DNA of 64,000 nucleotides from Paludibacterium yongneupense DSM 18731 (GTDB lineage Bacteria > Pseudomonadota > Gammaproteobacteria > Burkholderiales > Chromobacteriaceae): positions 248,001 to 312,000 of the forward strand of contig NZ_AUGZ01000005.1 in the NCBI RefSeq assembly GCF_000422925.1. The letters are read 5' to 3'. The notes below the pieces were generated by a model. The model was given only the letters and a program-made list of their open reading frames with translations. It searched no databases and was not told the DNA's origin. A program made the translations under genes and the position numbers. Shown here piece after piece: positions 45,964 to 54,442 of this stretch; the stretch's first letter is position 1; every line of letters starts with the position of its first letter.

Positions 45964-46400
45964 ACTACCGGGCTGGGATTCAGATCTTTAAGCCAGCTGT
46001 CGTTCAGCACGACGGCAAACGCTTCTTTGTCGCCTTGGCGGGTGAAGGCCAGGCCATACGGGCGGGCATGCGCACTCACCACGCGACCGGCCGTCAGATC
46101 GGCGCGGGCGAATTCGTCCTTGTTGATGAACAGGAACAGGGCCGGCTGGTCCTTGTTCAAGGCCACCAGTTCGATGCGCTTCTGATTCGGGTGCCCGGCT
46201 GCGTCGGCGACACCGATCACCTTATAGTCGCCTTCGGCATTCTTTATCGCATTGGACGAAGACTTGCTGCTGTTGCTGATGCTGTCCGAGCTGGCCGTGA
46301 TCGAATCACTGATGCTGGCCGAACTCATGGACAGGGACGATGCGTTGCAAACCGCCAGCGGCAGTGCGAAGAGAGCGGCAATAAATTTGATCTTTAGCAC
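45960..46400 (-). CDS. Exported Ser-rich protein coupled to DUF2145
   Basis: 146 aa with a signal peptide (about 1-19, KFIAALFALPLAVCNA) and a striking Ser-rich stretch (residues about 20-53, repeated SISDS/SSDS/SSKSSS), then a folded C-terminal domain (KVIGVADAAGHPNQKRIELVALNK...). The start is a GTG at 46400; AAGGAAGG lies 11 nt upstream. It overlaps the DUF2145 gene by 4 bp. Similar Ser-rich exported proteins accompany DUF2145 genes in other proteobacteria, role unknown. Confidence 0.75.
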   Translation of the reverse strand: MLKIKFIAALFALPLAVCNASSLSMSSASISDSITASSDSISNSSKSSSNAIKNAEGDYKVIGVADAAGHPNQKRIELVALNKDQPALFLFINKDEFARADLTAGRVVSAHARPYGLAFTRQGDKEAFAVVLNDSWLKDLNPSPVV

Positions 46401-46742
46401 GAATGACTCAGCCTTCCTTAAAGTTGATCTGTTACCAGTACGCGCCACCCCGCCTTGCGGCAGGCAGTGCAGCCCGGACCCGCCTTACTATAGCTTCGGC
46501 ACTCACCATGGGCTAGTCAATAATCTTATCATTATCACCACTTCGGTTGAAGTTCTTTGCTTGCGGCCGATTCCATCGTGTCGTCACGGGTGACTGCCGC
46601 GTTCAGACGGGCGCGCCTTCCGCTTACAAGAAAAATAAGCAAAAGCCCAAGGACATCCGCATTTTTGCTTGCCCTACGCCAAAAACTGTTCCAGAATCAT
46701 AGTGATGCAGCAGCCTTGAACTGCATGATAAGGATCCCTGCC
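46401..46742. other. Intergenic region with divergent promoters
   Basis: About 340 bp between the Ser-rich gene and the 65-aa gene. AT-rich around 46500-46560 (TCAATAATCTTATCATTATC), a likely promoter zone. No gene supported. Confidence 0.4.
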
Positions 46743-46940
46743 ATGATATTGGGAGCGGTTGGCCAATTCGTATCCGACTCGGGCGGCGCCATTTTGTCCG
46801 GGACATCCTCCATGATCGGAGCGGTGGCGCATGTCGTCGAAGCCCACCCCTTGCTGGCGGCGGTGGCCACCATCGGCGCCTACGAACTGTTCGGCAACAA
46901 TCCCGATCATCTCGGTCAGAACGTCGACACCAAGGCCTGA
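46743..46940 (+). CDS. 65-aa Gly/Ala-rich hydrophobic protein
   Basis: MILGAVGQFVSDSGGAIL..., 65 aa, with two Gly/Ala-rich helices (about 1-20 and 24-51) and a polar tail ending DHLGQNVDTKA. AAGGAT lies 7 nt before the ATG. The GxxxG-rich make-up recalls small membrane-active peptides, but there is no leader motif or immunity gene to support a bacteriocin. Unknown function. Confidence 0.6.
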   Translation: MILGAVGQFVSDSGGAILSGTSSMIGAVAHVVEAHPLLAAVATIGAYELFGNNPDHLGQNVDTKA

Positions 46941-47168
46941 CCCGGTTTCAGACCCTGCTCCGGGCAGGAAATGTCCGCCCTGTCCTCTCGCCCCATACTC
47001 CCCGACTCCCGCCCGCACCCAGCCTCCACACCACCGCCCGGCATGCACGTCATCACCCGCACTATCCTTGCGTCCGCGGGCTCATGAGCGATGTCTCCGC
47101 CAGCAGGCCTGTTTGCTTTCTGTCCCGACAACGGGTTTTTGGAAAATGCTGTGCGCTGTCTGCTGACG

Positions 47169-48350
47169 CTACCGGCCAGAACGGGCAAGCAGCGCCAGCA
47201 GCCCAAGCCCCCCCATGCACACCGCCGATGACAGAATCAGGACAGGCAGGCCGAAGCGATGCGCACCGACCCCGACCAGCAGGCCGGCCAGTGGCTGGGT
47301 CAGATTATTCAACAGTGTGACGACGCCGGCGGTCTTGCCGAAATCGCGCGGCGGAATCACGCGCTGCCGCAGGCTGCGCAGATAGATATTGAACATCTTG
47401 TCGAAACCGCAGATCAGCACGAAACCGGAGGCGTAGAGGCCGACGTTCTGCGTCTGCGCGGTCAGCACCGCGCCGGCCAGAATGGCGAGAAAGCCGCACA
47501 GCCCCAGTACGGCCAGCGACAAGCGTGCATGGGCGACAAAAAACAACACCGCGATAGTCGCCACCGCCCCTGCCGTCTGCAAGGCGGCGTATTCTGCGCG
47601 CGAGCCATGCAGGGCACCGGTCAGCATCGCGGCCGACGTCGCCAGCGTGATGCCGACAATCAGATTGACCCCGGCGGCCAGGGTGATGATGCGTTGCAAT
47701 TCCGGCAAGCGCCAGATATGGTGCAACGCGATCCGGAATGGCTGCAGCCCCCACCCGCCGATAGACGGCGGCGGTGCGAAGCGCACCCGGCTGCGCCGCC
47801 GCCACAAAACGGTCCCCCCATCGGCGGCCAGGAACAGCACTGCCGCCGCGACCACGCCCTGCTGCCAGGTGCCGTGCGTGAGCAGCCATCCAGCCAGCAA
47901 TGGGCCCGATACCATGCCCGCCTGTTCAGCAATCTGCGAATAGGCGAGCACCTTCTCGAAAGAATGGACCGAGAACAGATGCGGCAACATGACTTCGCGC
48001 GCCATGAAGCCCTGGGTGGTCAGTACACCACACACGGCTGACAGCAGCATCAGCCAGCCGATTCCGGGGGCGACGCTCCAGGCGGCCAGCACCGCCGCGC
48101 ATGCCACTGCGCGCCACACCTGGCTGTACTGCAGCAGCGACAGCGGCGAATGGCGATCGCACAGGATGCCGCAGACTGGAAACGCGATAAAACGCGGCAA
48201 GGACTCGACAAAAAAGGCCATGCCGGACCAGGACGCACTGCCGGTTGTCTGATAGACGACGAGCGGCACCAGAAACAACAGCATCTGGTCGGCCAGCCGG
48301 GACAGGAACAGAGAAGCGAAGAAGGCCGAGGATTCGAGACGGAAGACCAT
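47169..48350 (-). CDS. MFS transporter (EntS/MFS_3-like)
   Basis: 393 aa with twelve hydrophobic helices. The opening FFASLFLSRLADQMLLFLVPLVVYQTTGSASWSGMAFFVESLP is characteristic of the EntS-like exporter group. Substrate unknown. The Met at 48350 is chosen as the start of family similarity, though the frame extends 13 residues upstream. Divergent from a YnfM-like MFS gene. Confidence 0.85.
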   Translation of the reverse strand: MVFRLESSAFFASLFLSRLADQMLLFLVPLVVYQTTGSASWSGMAFFVESLPRFIAFPVCGILCDRHSPLSLLQYSQVWRAVACAAVLAAWSVAPGIGWLMLLSAVCGVLTTQGFMAREVMLPHLFSVHSFEKVLAYSQIAEQAGMVSGPLLAGWLLTHGTWQQGVVAAAVLFLAADGGTVLWRRRSRVRFAPPPSIGGWGLQPFRIALHHIWRLPELQRIITLAAGVNLIVGITLATSAAMLTGALHGSRAEYAALQTAGAVATIAVLFFVAHARLSLAVLGLCGFLAILAGAVLTAQTQNVGLYASGFVLICGFDKMFNIYLRSLRQRVIPPRDFGKTAGVVTLLNNLTQPLAGLLVGVGAHRFGLPVLILSSAVCMGGLGLLALLARSGR

Positions 48351-48477
48351 CAGTCGCGCCCTCTTCGTGCCCGCCTTGCGTCGGCGCACGCGCCGAACGG
48401 CAAGGCAATCTCATGGCGCCGTGCGTGTGCATGCTTTACTATCTTCATGATCCCCTATTCGTGTTCAGGATTGTTCA

Positions 48478-49755
48478 ATGCAGTCAGCATTACCGCCGCA
48501 GCCCCCCGCCGATGGAACCGAAGGGCGCCCGGCGCCCGCAGCGGTCAAACTCAAAGCCGGTTCCGCCGCCTACCGTGCAACGGCGCGCGCCATGTTCGCC
48601 GGCGGTTTTTCTACCTTCGCCCTGCTTTACTGCACCCAACCCCTGATGCCGCTGTTTTCGCGCGACTTCAACCTCTCGCCTGCCGCGGCCAGCGGCGCGG
48701 TGTCGACGGCGACTACAGGGCTTGCGCTGAGTCTGATCCCGGCCAGTCTGCTGGCCGACAAAATCGGGCGCAAACCGGTCATGAACGGCGCGCTGTCGCT
48801 GGCCGCGCTTCTGATGGTGGCCGCCTCCTTCGCCACTAGTTTCCAGCAATTCCTGGTTTTGCGCACCCTGTTCGGCATCGTACTGGCCGGCCTGCCGGCG
48901 GTGGCGATGGCTTATCTGAGCGAAGAGATCGACCCCCTGTCGCTCGGACGCTCGATGGGACTGTATATCGCAGGCAATGCACTGGGCGGCATGTGCGGCC
49001 GCTTTCTGTCCGCCCTGATCGCTGATGGCTTTGGCTGGCGCCCTGCGATCCTGACCCTGGGCCTGCTCGGCGCAGCCGGAGCCTGGGAATTTCGCCGCAG
49101 CTTGCCCCCATCGCGTCATTTCAAACCGATCCGGCTCAACCTGCCCGGCCTGCGCCGCGATATAGCCAGCCATTTCAGCGACGACGGCCTGCCCTTGCTG
49201 TTTTTATGCGGCTTCCTGCTGATGGGCGCTTTCGTCAGCCTTTACAACTACCTGGGCTACCGCCTGATGGCCGCGCCCTACAATCTGCGCCCCGGCGCGC
49301 TGGGGCTGGTCTTTTCGCTCTATGTGGTCGGCATGTGGTCCTCGGCCTGGGTCGGACGCATGGCCGACCGCTTCGGACGGCGCAATATGTTGTGGATCAT
49401 GGTTGCATTGATGGGCGTCGGCCTGAGCATCACCCTGTTCGCCTCGCTACTGCTGATGATGCTCGGTATCGCGCTGTTCACCTTCGGGTTTTTCGGCGGG
49501 CACTCGGTGGCCAGCAGCTGGATAGGTCGGCGCGCATTACGCGCGCGCGCGCTGGCCTCGGCGTTTTATCTGACCGCCTACTACCTGGGGTCCAGCCTGC
49601 TCGGCACGTTCTCGGGGCTGATGTGGCGCTATGGTGGCTGGAACGGTGTCGCGGCCATTCTCGGCTTCGCACTGGCCATTCTGCTGTGGCTTGCGTTACG
49701 CTTGCGCACTTTGCTGCCGCTGGCATCGGTGCCCGGCCCCGCCGCCAGGCCTTGA
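48478..49755 (+). CDS. MFS transporter (YnfM-like)
   Basis: 425 aa with a 30-residue polar N-terminus then twelve helices. YCTQPLMPLFSRDFNLSPAAAS and LLADKIGRKPVM (loop 2-3 motif) are typical of the YnfM/arabinose-efflux-permease-like group. Substrate unknown. It lies divergent to another MFS gene with about 130 bp between starts. Confidence 0.88.
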   Translation: MQSALPPQPPADGTEGRPAPAAVKLKAGSAAYRATARAMFAGGFSTFALLYCTQPLMPLFSRDFNLSPAAASGAVSTATTGLALSLIPASLLADKIGRKPVMNGALSLAALLMVAASFATSFQQFLVLRTLFGIVLAGLPAVAMAYLSEEIDPLSLGRSMGLYIAGNALGGMCGRFLSALIADGFGWRPAILTLGLLGAAGAWEFRRSLPPSRHFKPIRLNLPGLRRDIASHFSDDGLPLLFLCGFLLMGAFVSLYNYLGYRLMAAPYNLRPGALGLVFSLYVVGMWSSAWVGRMADRFGRRNMLWIMVALMGVGLSITLFASLLLMMLGIALFTFGFFGGHSVASSWIGRRALRARALASAFYLTAYYLGSSLLGTFSGLMWRYGGWNGVAAILGFALAILLWLALRLRTLLPLASVPGPAARP

Positions 49756-49828
49756 ACAGCCAGCAAACCAGGGCACCTGGCGCCGGGACAGCCGCGACGG
49801 CAATATTCACCGTTATTGAGTCAAATCA

Positions 49829-49856
49829 AGAACTTGTTCTGCACAAGAACTAGAAT
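49829..49856. promoter_or_regulatory. AGAAC repeat cluster upstream of the 57-aa gene
   Basis: AGAAC-TT-GTTCT palindrome (49829-49840) followed by a second AGAAC at 49846-49850 and TAGAAT (49851-49856), which could be a -10 element. Looks like an operator array, regulator unknown. Confidence 0.4.
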
Positions 49857-49903
49857 TCGTCTCGTGGTGCACTGCAACATTTTCATTGAGGACTCTTAAT
49901 ACT

Positions 49904-50077
49904 ATGCAAAATGCTCAAATTAGCTTTCATCTGGTAAAGCGCAACGAATTCTTCCGCCGCCCCGGCTGTACGACTTGGCTGCGCAAGCTCTCGTCCCACT
50001 CTGCCGAAGCACTGATCGGTGGTACCGCCCAAATCTTCTTCATTCGCGCCGACGAATGCGTATTGATCGAAGATTAA
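49904..50077 (+). CDS. 57-aa hypothetical protein
   Basis: MQNAQISFHLVKRNEF..., 57 aa, beta-strand-like pattern with two Cys (GCTTW and DECVLIED) and an acidic end. TGAGGA precedes the ATG by 11 nt. A strong terminator follows (50121-50164), and an operator-like AGAAC array precedes it, so it behaves as a complete single-gene unit. No family recognised. Confidence 0.65.
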   Translation: MQNAQISFHLVKRNEFFRRPGCTTWLRKLSSHSAEALIGGTAQIFFIRADECVLIED

Positions 50078-50120
50078 GCGCCCCCACCCCGCCGCGCGCA
50101 CCACGCGCGAGGCACACAAC

Positions 50121-50164
50121 AGAAAGCCCTTACAAACCCATTATTTGCAAGGGCTTTTCTTTTC
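50121..50164. terminator. Terminator between 57-aa gene and pyruvate-kinase-like gene
   Basis: AAAGCCCTT pairs with AAGGGCTTT, followed by TCTTTTC on the plus strand; on the minus strand TTTCTG follows. It lies between convergent genes and probably serves both. Confidence 0.8.
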
Positions 50165-50167
50165 GGT

Positions 50168-52039
50168 CTACCCCCGGGTCGCCGACACCCCGAGCCGGCG
50201 CAGCATGCTCGACTTTTTATCGTGGTGCGCTTCGGTTCGCGCGAGCACCCCGCTCAAGAAGCGCACCGCCCGGTCGATATACGGCCCCTTGTTCAGCATC
50301 ACACACTCGGCCTGCCCGCCCATCGCCGCGTCGGTAATTTCTGCACGCGATGGCGCTCCGGTCTTGGCCAGGGTTTCCAGCACCTGCGTAGCCCAGATCA
50401 CCGGGATATGCGCCGCTTCGCACAGCCAGAGAATTTCTTCTTGCACCTCGGCCAGGCGTTCAAAGCCCAGCTCGACGCCCAGGTCGCCACGCGCCACCAT
50501 CACGGCGACCCGCGGGTGACACAGCACGGCAAGCAGGAGTTCCGGCAAATTCTCGAAAGCTTGCCGCGTTTCGATCTTGAGTATGATACCGACCCGGGTC
50601 GCCGCCTGTCGCTCGAGCGCCGCGCGTAAATGATGCACGTCGCGCGCCGTCTGCACAAAAGACAGCGCGACCAGATCGACACGCCCGGCAACCTGCTCCA
50701 GCGCGGCGAGATCGGCGGCAGTCAGGGCGGGCAGGCGCAGCGCGCTGCCGGGAAGATTGATCCCCTTGCCTCCCCCCAGATGCGCATGCCCGCCGGCGAT
50801 ATGATCGACCCTCACCCGCAGACGATCCGGGGCGACATCGAGCACGGTGGCGCCGATTTTGCCATCATCGAAGTACACGCGCGCGCCGACCGCCGCTTGG
50901 GCAAACAACTCGGTCAGCCCGCACGAAACGCAGGCCGGCGTCGGTGTCCCGCCATCGCCCGCGTCCAGCGCAGGACGCGCCGGCATTTCGCCGGGCACGA
51001 TATCGAGCAAATCGCCGGGATGCAGCAGCAGCGAGCACTCGACCGCCGGCAAGCCGGCTACCTTCGCGGCGGCGACGACTTCGCCCGCACGCATCAAGGT
51101 CAGCGTCAACCCGGCCGCCAGATGGACCGAGGCACGGGCGTGACACAGACATGCCCCGCTCTCGACATCGACCACGCTCAACTCGCGCGCCTTGCCGCGA
51201 AAATCGATGAGCCGGATCCGGTCGCCGACCCGGGCCGGCAAGGGGCACGACAAGGGCACGTCCCGTGCCACGGCCTCGCCCTCCCACACCAGCCGCACGG
51301 CGGCGGCTTGCAATACGCGCCGCCGGGCATCGCGCAAGGGTTTGAACCTGACCACGCCTTCGCGCTTCGCAGCCGGGCCGGTACGCAACTTCGGACCGGC
51401 CAGATCAAAGGACAGCAAGCAGCTTCCGTCAGGGTCGAGGCTGCGCAGCCGCTCGGCCATACGCTGCCATGCCTGGGGCGTATCATGCGCGCCATTGATA
51501 CGCAGAATATTCATTCCACTGGCCAGCAGACGCGGCAACAGATCGCCCTCGTCGGCGAGTTGCGATGGCGCCGTCACCATGATGCGCGTCCGGCGCCCGG
51601 CAGGGGGTGCGCCGAGCACCGAGGCCGCATGAAGACTCAAGAGTTCGCCGCCACGCTCGAAATCGAGCGGGTCGCGCGGCAAGCGGCAACGCGATAGCGG
51701 CTGCCGGGCCATACGGCACAGGGCCTGCAGCACGCTGACCAGCGTGGCCTGAACATGCGCTTCGATACGACCGAGCGAGCTGAGCCCGAGCCGGGCCAGG
51801 CGGTGCTGCGTGGAGCGCAGATCGATGCGTCGCATGGCCAGATAATGCAGAAGATTGCGCGCGCTCTCGTACTGCGAGGGGTGAACCGCGTCCAGTTCAC
51901 GTTGAAATTCGCTCTCGATGGCCTCGCTCGCCGCCACCAGGCGCTCGAGTTCAGCAATCAGCTCGAGAAATTCTGCGTTTCCGGCGCGGGTTGACCGATG
52001 TGCGTTCATGGCAGCGACGACCCTGTTCATGGCAGGCAT
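50168..52039 (-). CDS. Pyruvate-kinase-like protein with N-terminal extension
   Basis: 623 aa. Residues about 150-600 follow pyruvate kinase: GMNILRINGAH (substrate Arg region), LSFDLAGPKLRTG, YFDDGKIGATV, KGINLPG, VALSFVQTARDV, ILKIET (catalytic Lys), MVARGDLGVELG and ATQVLETLAKTGAPSRAEITDAA. Differences: a 145-residue helical N-terminal extension with no known domain, a longer insert (about 260-390) where the B domain belongs, and no C-terminal allosteric domain, since the chain ends about 40 residues after VMLN. It may be a catalytic but unregulated kinase or have another substrate. Start is uncertain (52039, 52030 or 52009); none has a good ribosome binding site. Confidence 0.8.
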   Translation of the reverse strand: MPAMNRVVAAMNAHRSTRAGNAEFLELIAELERLVAASEAIESEFQRELDAVHPSQYESARNLLHYLAMRRIDLRSTQHRLARLGLSSLGRIEAHVQATLVSVLQALCRMARQPLSRCRLPRDPLDFERGGELLSLHAASVLGAPPAGRRTRIMVTAPSQLADEGDLLPRLLASGMNILRINGAHDTPQAWQRMAERLRSLDPDGSCLLSFDLAGPKLRTGPAAKREGVVRFKPLRDARRRVLQAAAVRLVWEGEAVARDVPLSCPLPARVGDRIRLIDFRGKARELSVVDVESGACLCHARASVHLAAGLTLTLMRAGEVVAAAKVAGLPAVECSLLLHPGDLLDIVPGEMPARPALDAGDGGTPTPACVSCGLTELFAQAAVGARVYFDDGKIGATVLDVAPDRLRVRVDHIAGGHAHLGGGKGINLPGSALRLPALTAADLAALEQVAGRVDLVALSFVQTARDVHHLRAALERQAATRVGIILKIETRQAFENLPELLLAVLCHPRVAVMVARGDLGVELGFERLAEVQEEILWLCEAAHIPVIWATQVLETLAKTGAPSRAEITDAAMGGQAECVMLNKGPYIDRAVRFLSGVLARTEAHHDKKSSMLRRLGVSATRG

Positions 52040-52066
52040 CAATTATGACACTGCAATGCCGTAATT

Positions 52067-52729
52067 TCATCGCGCGTCTACACCGGCCGGCACCGCCGCA
52101 GCCGGCGCAAACTCGACCGGGTGAGAGAAGAAACGAACTTCATGCCGGCGCCAGGCGGCCGGATGCCAGAGAAACCCTTGCGCCAGCGCGACGCGGCGGT
52201 AATTATTCCTGCCGGCCTGGATCACGTCGGGGCCAACGCGAGCGACACGGGTGTCGTCCAGCTCGGCGGGACGCACGATGGCGATATGTCCGGGGTGATC
52301 GTTGTGGTGGTTACGGTACACCGCCACCACCAGGCTCCCGAGGTTGGCCGCCTCCTGCGCGGCCAGTGCGCCATCGACCTCTCGCCACCCGGCTGCGCGG
52401 CCGGCGTCGCCGCCGAGCCAATCGTACTGGGCATTGGCCAGCAGCACCGCGCTATGCGCGGGCGGGCGCAACAGATACACCCCCAGCCGCTGCGCGGCAG
52501 CGGCAGCGAAGGCACTGCAATGGGTCCCCCCCGGGCGATGGCTTGGGCCTAGCGCGACGCCGGTGGCCCAATTTACCCGACTGCCGGCCTGCCAGAGGGT
52601 ATCGAGGTCAAAGCCATCGAGAATCCGATCCAGTTCGTGTCCTTGCGGCGTCACGGCCGGCAGCGGTGCCGCTGGCGCCGCACTCGCCACCCCCAGCCAT
52701 GAACAGACCCCTATCAGGGCGAGTCGCAT
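52067..52729 (-). CDS. Secreted NlpC/P60-like (Cys-His) hydrolase, in rcnR operon
   Basis: 220 aa with a signal peptide (about 1-20). GGTHCSAFAAAAAQRLG (Cys71) and HPGHIAIVRP (His148) have the order and spacing of a papain-like cysteine peptidase or amidase of the NlpC/P60 or CHAP type, which cut peptidoglycan cross-links. I cannot assign an exact family. It starts 9 bp after the rcnR stop on the same strand, so it should be under RcnR control. Confidence 0.65.
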   Translation of the reverse strand: MRLALIGVCSWLGVASAAPAAPLPAVTPQGHELDRILDGFDLDTLWQAGSRVNWATGVALGPSHRPGGTHCSAFAAAAAQRLGVYLLRPPAHSAVLLANAQYDWLGGDAGRAAGWREVDGALAAQEAANLGSLVVAVYRNHHNDHPGHIAIVRPAELDDTRVARVGPDVIQAGRNNYRRVALAQGFLWHPAAWRRHEVRFFSHPVEFAPAAAVPAGVDAR

Positions 52730-52738
52730 GCCGTCCCC

Positions 52739-53014
52739 TTATTTGAGATATGAGCGCAACACGCGCAGAACCGGCTCAAGGTCGTGCCCGCGCTGCTCCG
52801 GGTCGATGGCTTCCGGGCCGAGATGGTCACGCAGATGCCCCTCCAGCACTTCATTCATCAGCCCGCTGACCGCCCCGCGTATCGCGGCGATCTGCTGCAA
52901 AATCGCTCCACACTCGCCGCCGGTCTCCAGCACGCGCTCCAGGGCATCGGCCTGCCCCTTGATGCGCCGAACGCGCGTGAGCAACGCTTTTTTCCCTTTT
53001 ACGGTATGCGTCAT
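52739..53014 (-). CDS. rcnR: Nickel/cobalt-responsive repressor RcnR
   Basis: 91-aa CsoR/RcnR-family all-helical repressor. The RcnR metal ligands are all in place: His3, Cys35, His60 and His64, which separates it from copper-type CsoR. It represses rcnA and itself until Ni(II) or Co(II) binds. The start at 53014 (MTHTVKGKK) overlaps one of the two operator-like sites in the divergent promoter region. The downstream gene encodes a secreted Cys-His hydrolase. Confidence 0.93.
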   Translation of the reverse strand: MTHTVKGKKALLTRVRRIKGQADALERVLETGGECGAILQQIAAIRGAVSGLMNEVLEGHLRDHLGPEAIDPEQRGHDLEPVLRVLRSYLK

Positions 53015-53028
53015 ACTATCCCCCAGTA
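53014..53028. promoter_or_regulatory. RcnR operator site 1
   Basis: TACTATCCCCCAGTA: the TACT...AGTA frame around a C/G run that RcnR recognises in E. coli (TACT-G6-N-AGTA), read on the other strand with one fewer G. It covers the rcnR ATG. Confidence 0.75.
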
Positions 53029-53038
53029 CATTGCTATA

Positions 53039-53053
53039 TACTAGGGGCCAGTA
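53039..53053. promoter_or_regulatory. RcnR operator site 2
   Basis: TACTAGGGGCCAGTA, a second TACT-N7-AGTA site with a G/C centre, 10 bp from site 1 in the gap between rcnR and rcnA. Confidence 0.75.
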
Positions 53054-53089
53054 TACATTATTCGCGAAGACCATTGCGGAACGACAATC

Positions 53090-53902
53090 ATGCCACCTAT
53101 CGCCGAGATCATTCAGCAAGGCGCCGGCAACGCCTGGCTATTCATTCCGTCCGCCATTCTATTGGGTGCCCTGCACGGGCTGGAACCCGGCCACTCCAAG
53201 ACCATGATGGCCTCGTTCATCATCGCCATCCGCGGGACGATAGGGCAAGCCGTCGTCCTCGGTTTGTGCGCAGCCCTGTCGCACTCACTGATCGTATGGG
53301 TGCTGGCGATGGCCGCGCTGCGCTTCGGCAATCATCTGATTGCGCAGCAGGCCGAACCCTATTTCATGCTGGTTTCGGCCAGCATCGTCATCATCGTCGC
53401 CAGCTGGATGTGGCTGCGCACCTGGCGCGATAACCGCGCGTTCGCTCGCCACGCCCTGTCGCGCGAGCATGCCCACGCGCCCGGTCACGCACATGACCAC
53501 GACCACGACCATCATGGCGGCGAATATCAGGATGCCCATGAACGCGCGCATGCCGCCGAACTCGCGAAACGCTTCGATGGCCGGCCTGTCGGCACCGGAC
53601 AGATCGCTCTGTTCGGTTTGAGCGGCGGCCTGATGCCGTGCCCGGCATCGGTTACCATTTTGCTGATCTGTCTGCAGCTGAAACAGTTCTCCCTTGGCGT
53701 CGCCATGGTGGCCTCGTTCAGTTTCGGCCTGGCCTGCTCGCTGGTCGCCGTCGGCGTCATTGCGGCCTGGGGAGCACGCCATTTGCACAAGCGCTTCGGC
53801 TCATTGAGCCTGCTCGCGCGCAAGATGCCCTATTTCTCCAGTGCACTGATGATGCTGGTCGGAGGGGGGATGGGCGTGCAGGGTCTGATCCAGATCGTTT
53901 AG
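53090..53902 (+). CDS. rcnA: Nickel/cobalt efflux protein RcnA
   Basis: 270-aa inner-membrane exporter: about six helices with GALHGLEPGHSKTMMASF near the N-terminus (metal path residues) and SGGLMPCPASVTILL in the second half, separated by a His-rich cytoplasmic loop (about 124-155, HAHAPGHAHDHDHDHH). Divergent from rcnR with two operator sites between them. Confidence 0.94.
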   Translation: MPPIAEIIQQGAGNAWLFIPSAILLGALHGLEPGHSKTMMASFIIAIRGTIGQAVVLGLCAALSHSLIVWVLAMAALRFGNHLIAQQAEPYFMLVSASIVIIVASWMWLRTWRDNRAFARHALSREHAHAPGHAHDHDHDHHGGEYQDAHERAHAAELAKRFDGRPVGTGQIALFGLSGGLMPCPASVTILLICLQLKQFSLGVAMVASFSFGLACSLVAVGVIAAWGARHLHKRFGSLSLLARKMPYFSSALMMLVGGGMGVQGLIQIV

Positions 53903-53995
53903 TCCCAAGCTTGTCGCCAGGGCCGGAGCCGTCCGGTGCGGATGCCGATCGCGCGCCAGACGGGGAGGCAGCGCACCCGGGCACAGAAGCCGCCT

Positions 53996-54442
53996 TCAGG
54001 AGCGCAGGCGGCGGTAAGCGCCGACGGCGGGCGGCTGCCCGGCCGCCAGCGGCACGAGATGGATATGCCCGTGCCGGACGCCGGTCTGGGCGACCACTTC
54101 CTGCGCAAAGCGCTCGACCTCGGCGCTCGATCCGCGCAGGATGGCCGTCTCGATGCAATCCTCGTGGCTGAGGTGGGCATGCATCGTCGCCACGGTCATG
54201 TCGTGGTGATCGTGCTGCAGATCGGTCAGCCGCGACGACAACTGGCGCTCGTGATGATCGTAGATATAGCTGAGCACCGCCACGCAGGGCTGCCCCGCCG
54301 CCACGGTCAGCTCCATTTCGCCGAGTTCGCGCCGCAGCATGTCGCGAATCGCCTCCGAACGGTTGGCATAGCCCTTGCGCACCATCAGCGACTCGAAGGC
54401 CGCAGCCAGCTCATCGTCCATCGATATGGTCAGTCGTTGCAT
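53996..54442 (-). CDS. nikR: Nickel-responsive regulator NikR
   Basis: 148 aa with an N-terminal ribbon-helix-helix (QRLTISMDDELAAAFESLM) and an ACT-like metal domain carrying the high-affinity Ni ligands His77, His88, His90 and Cys96 (E. coli numbering minus one). Usually it represses nickel uptake genes; none is adjacent. The start at 54442 shares a base with the stop of the upstream threonine aldolase gene (TGATG), with GAGG 7 nt before. Confidence 0.94.
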   Translation of the reverse strand: MQRLTISMDDELAAAFESLMVRKGYANRSEAIRDMLRRELGEMELTVAAGQPCVAVLSYIYDHHERQLSSRLTDLQHDHHDMTVATMHAHLSHEDCIETAILRGSSAEVERFAQEVVAQTGVRHGHIHLVPLAAGQPPAVGAYRRLRS

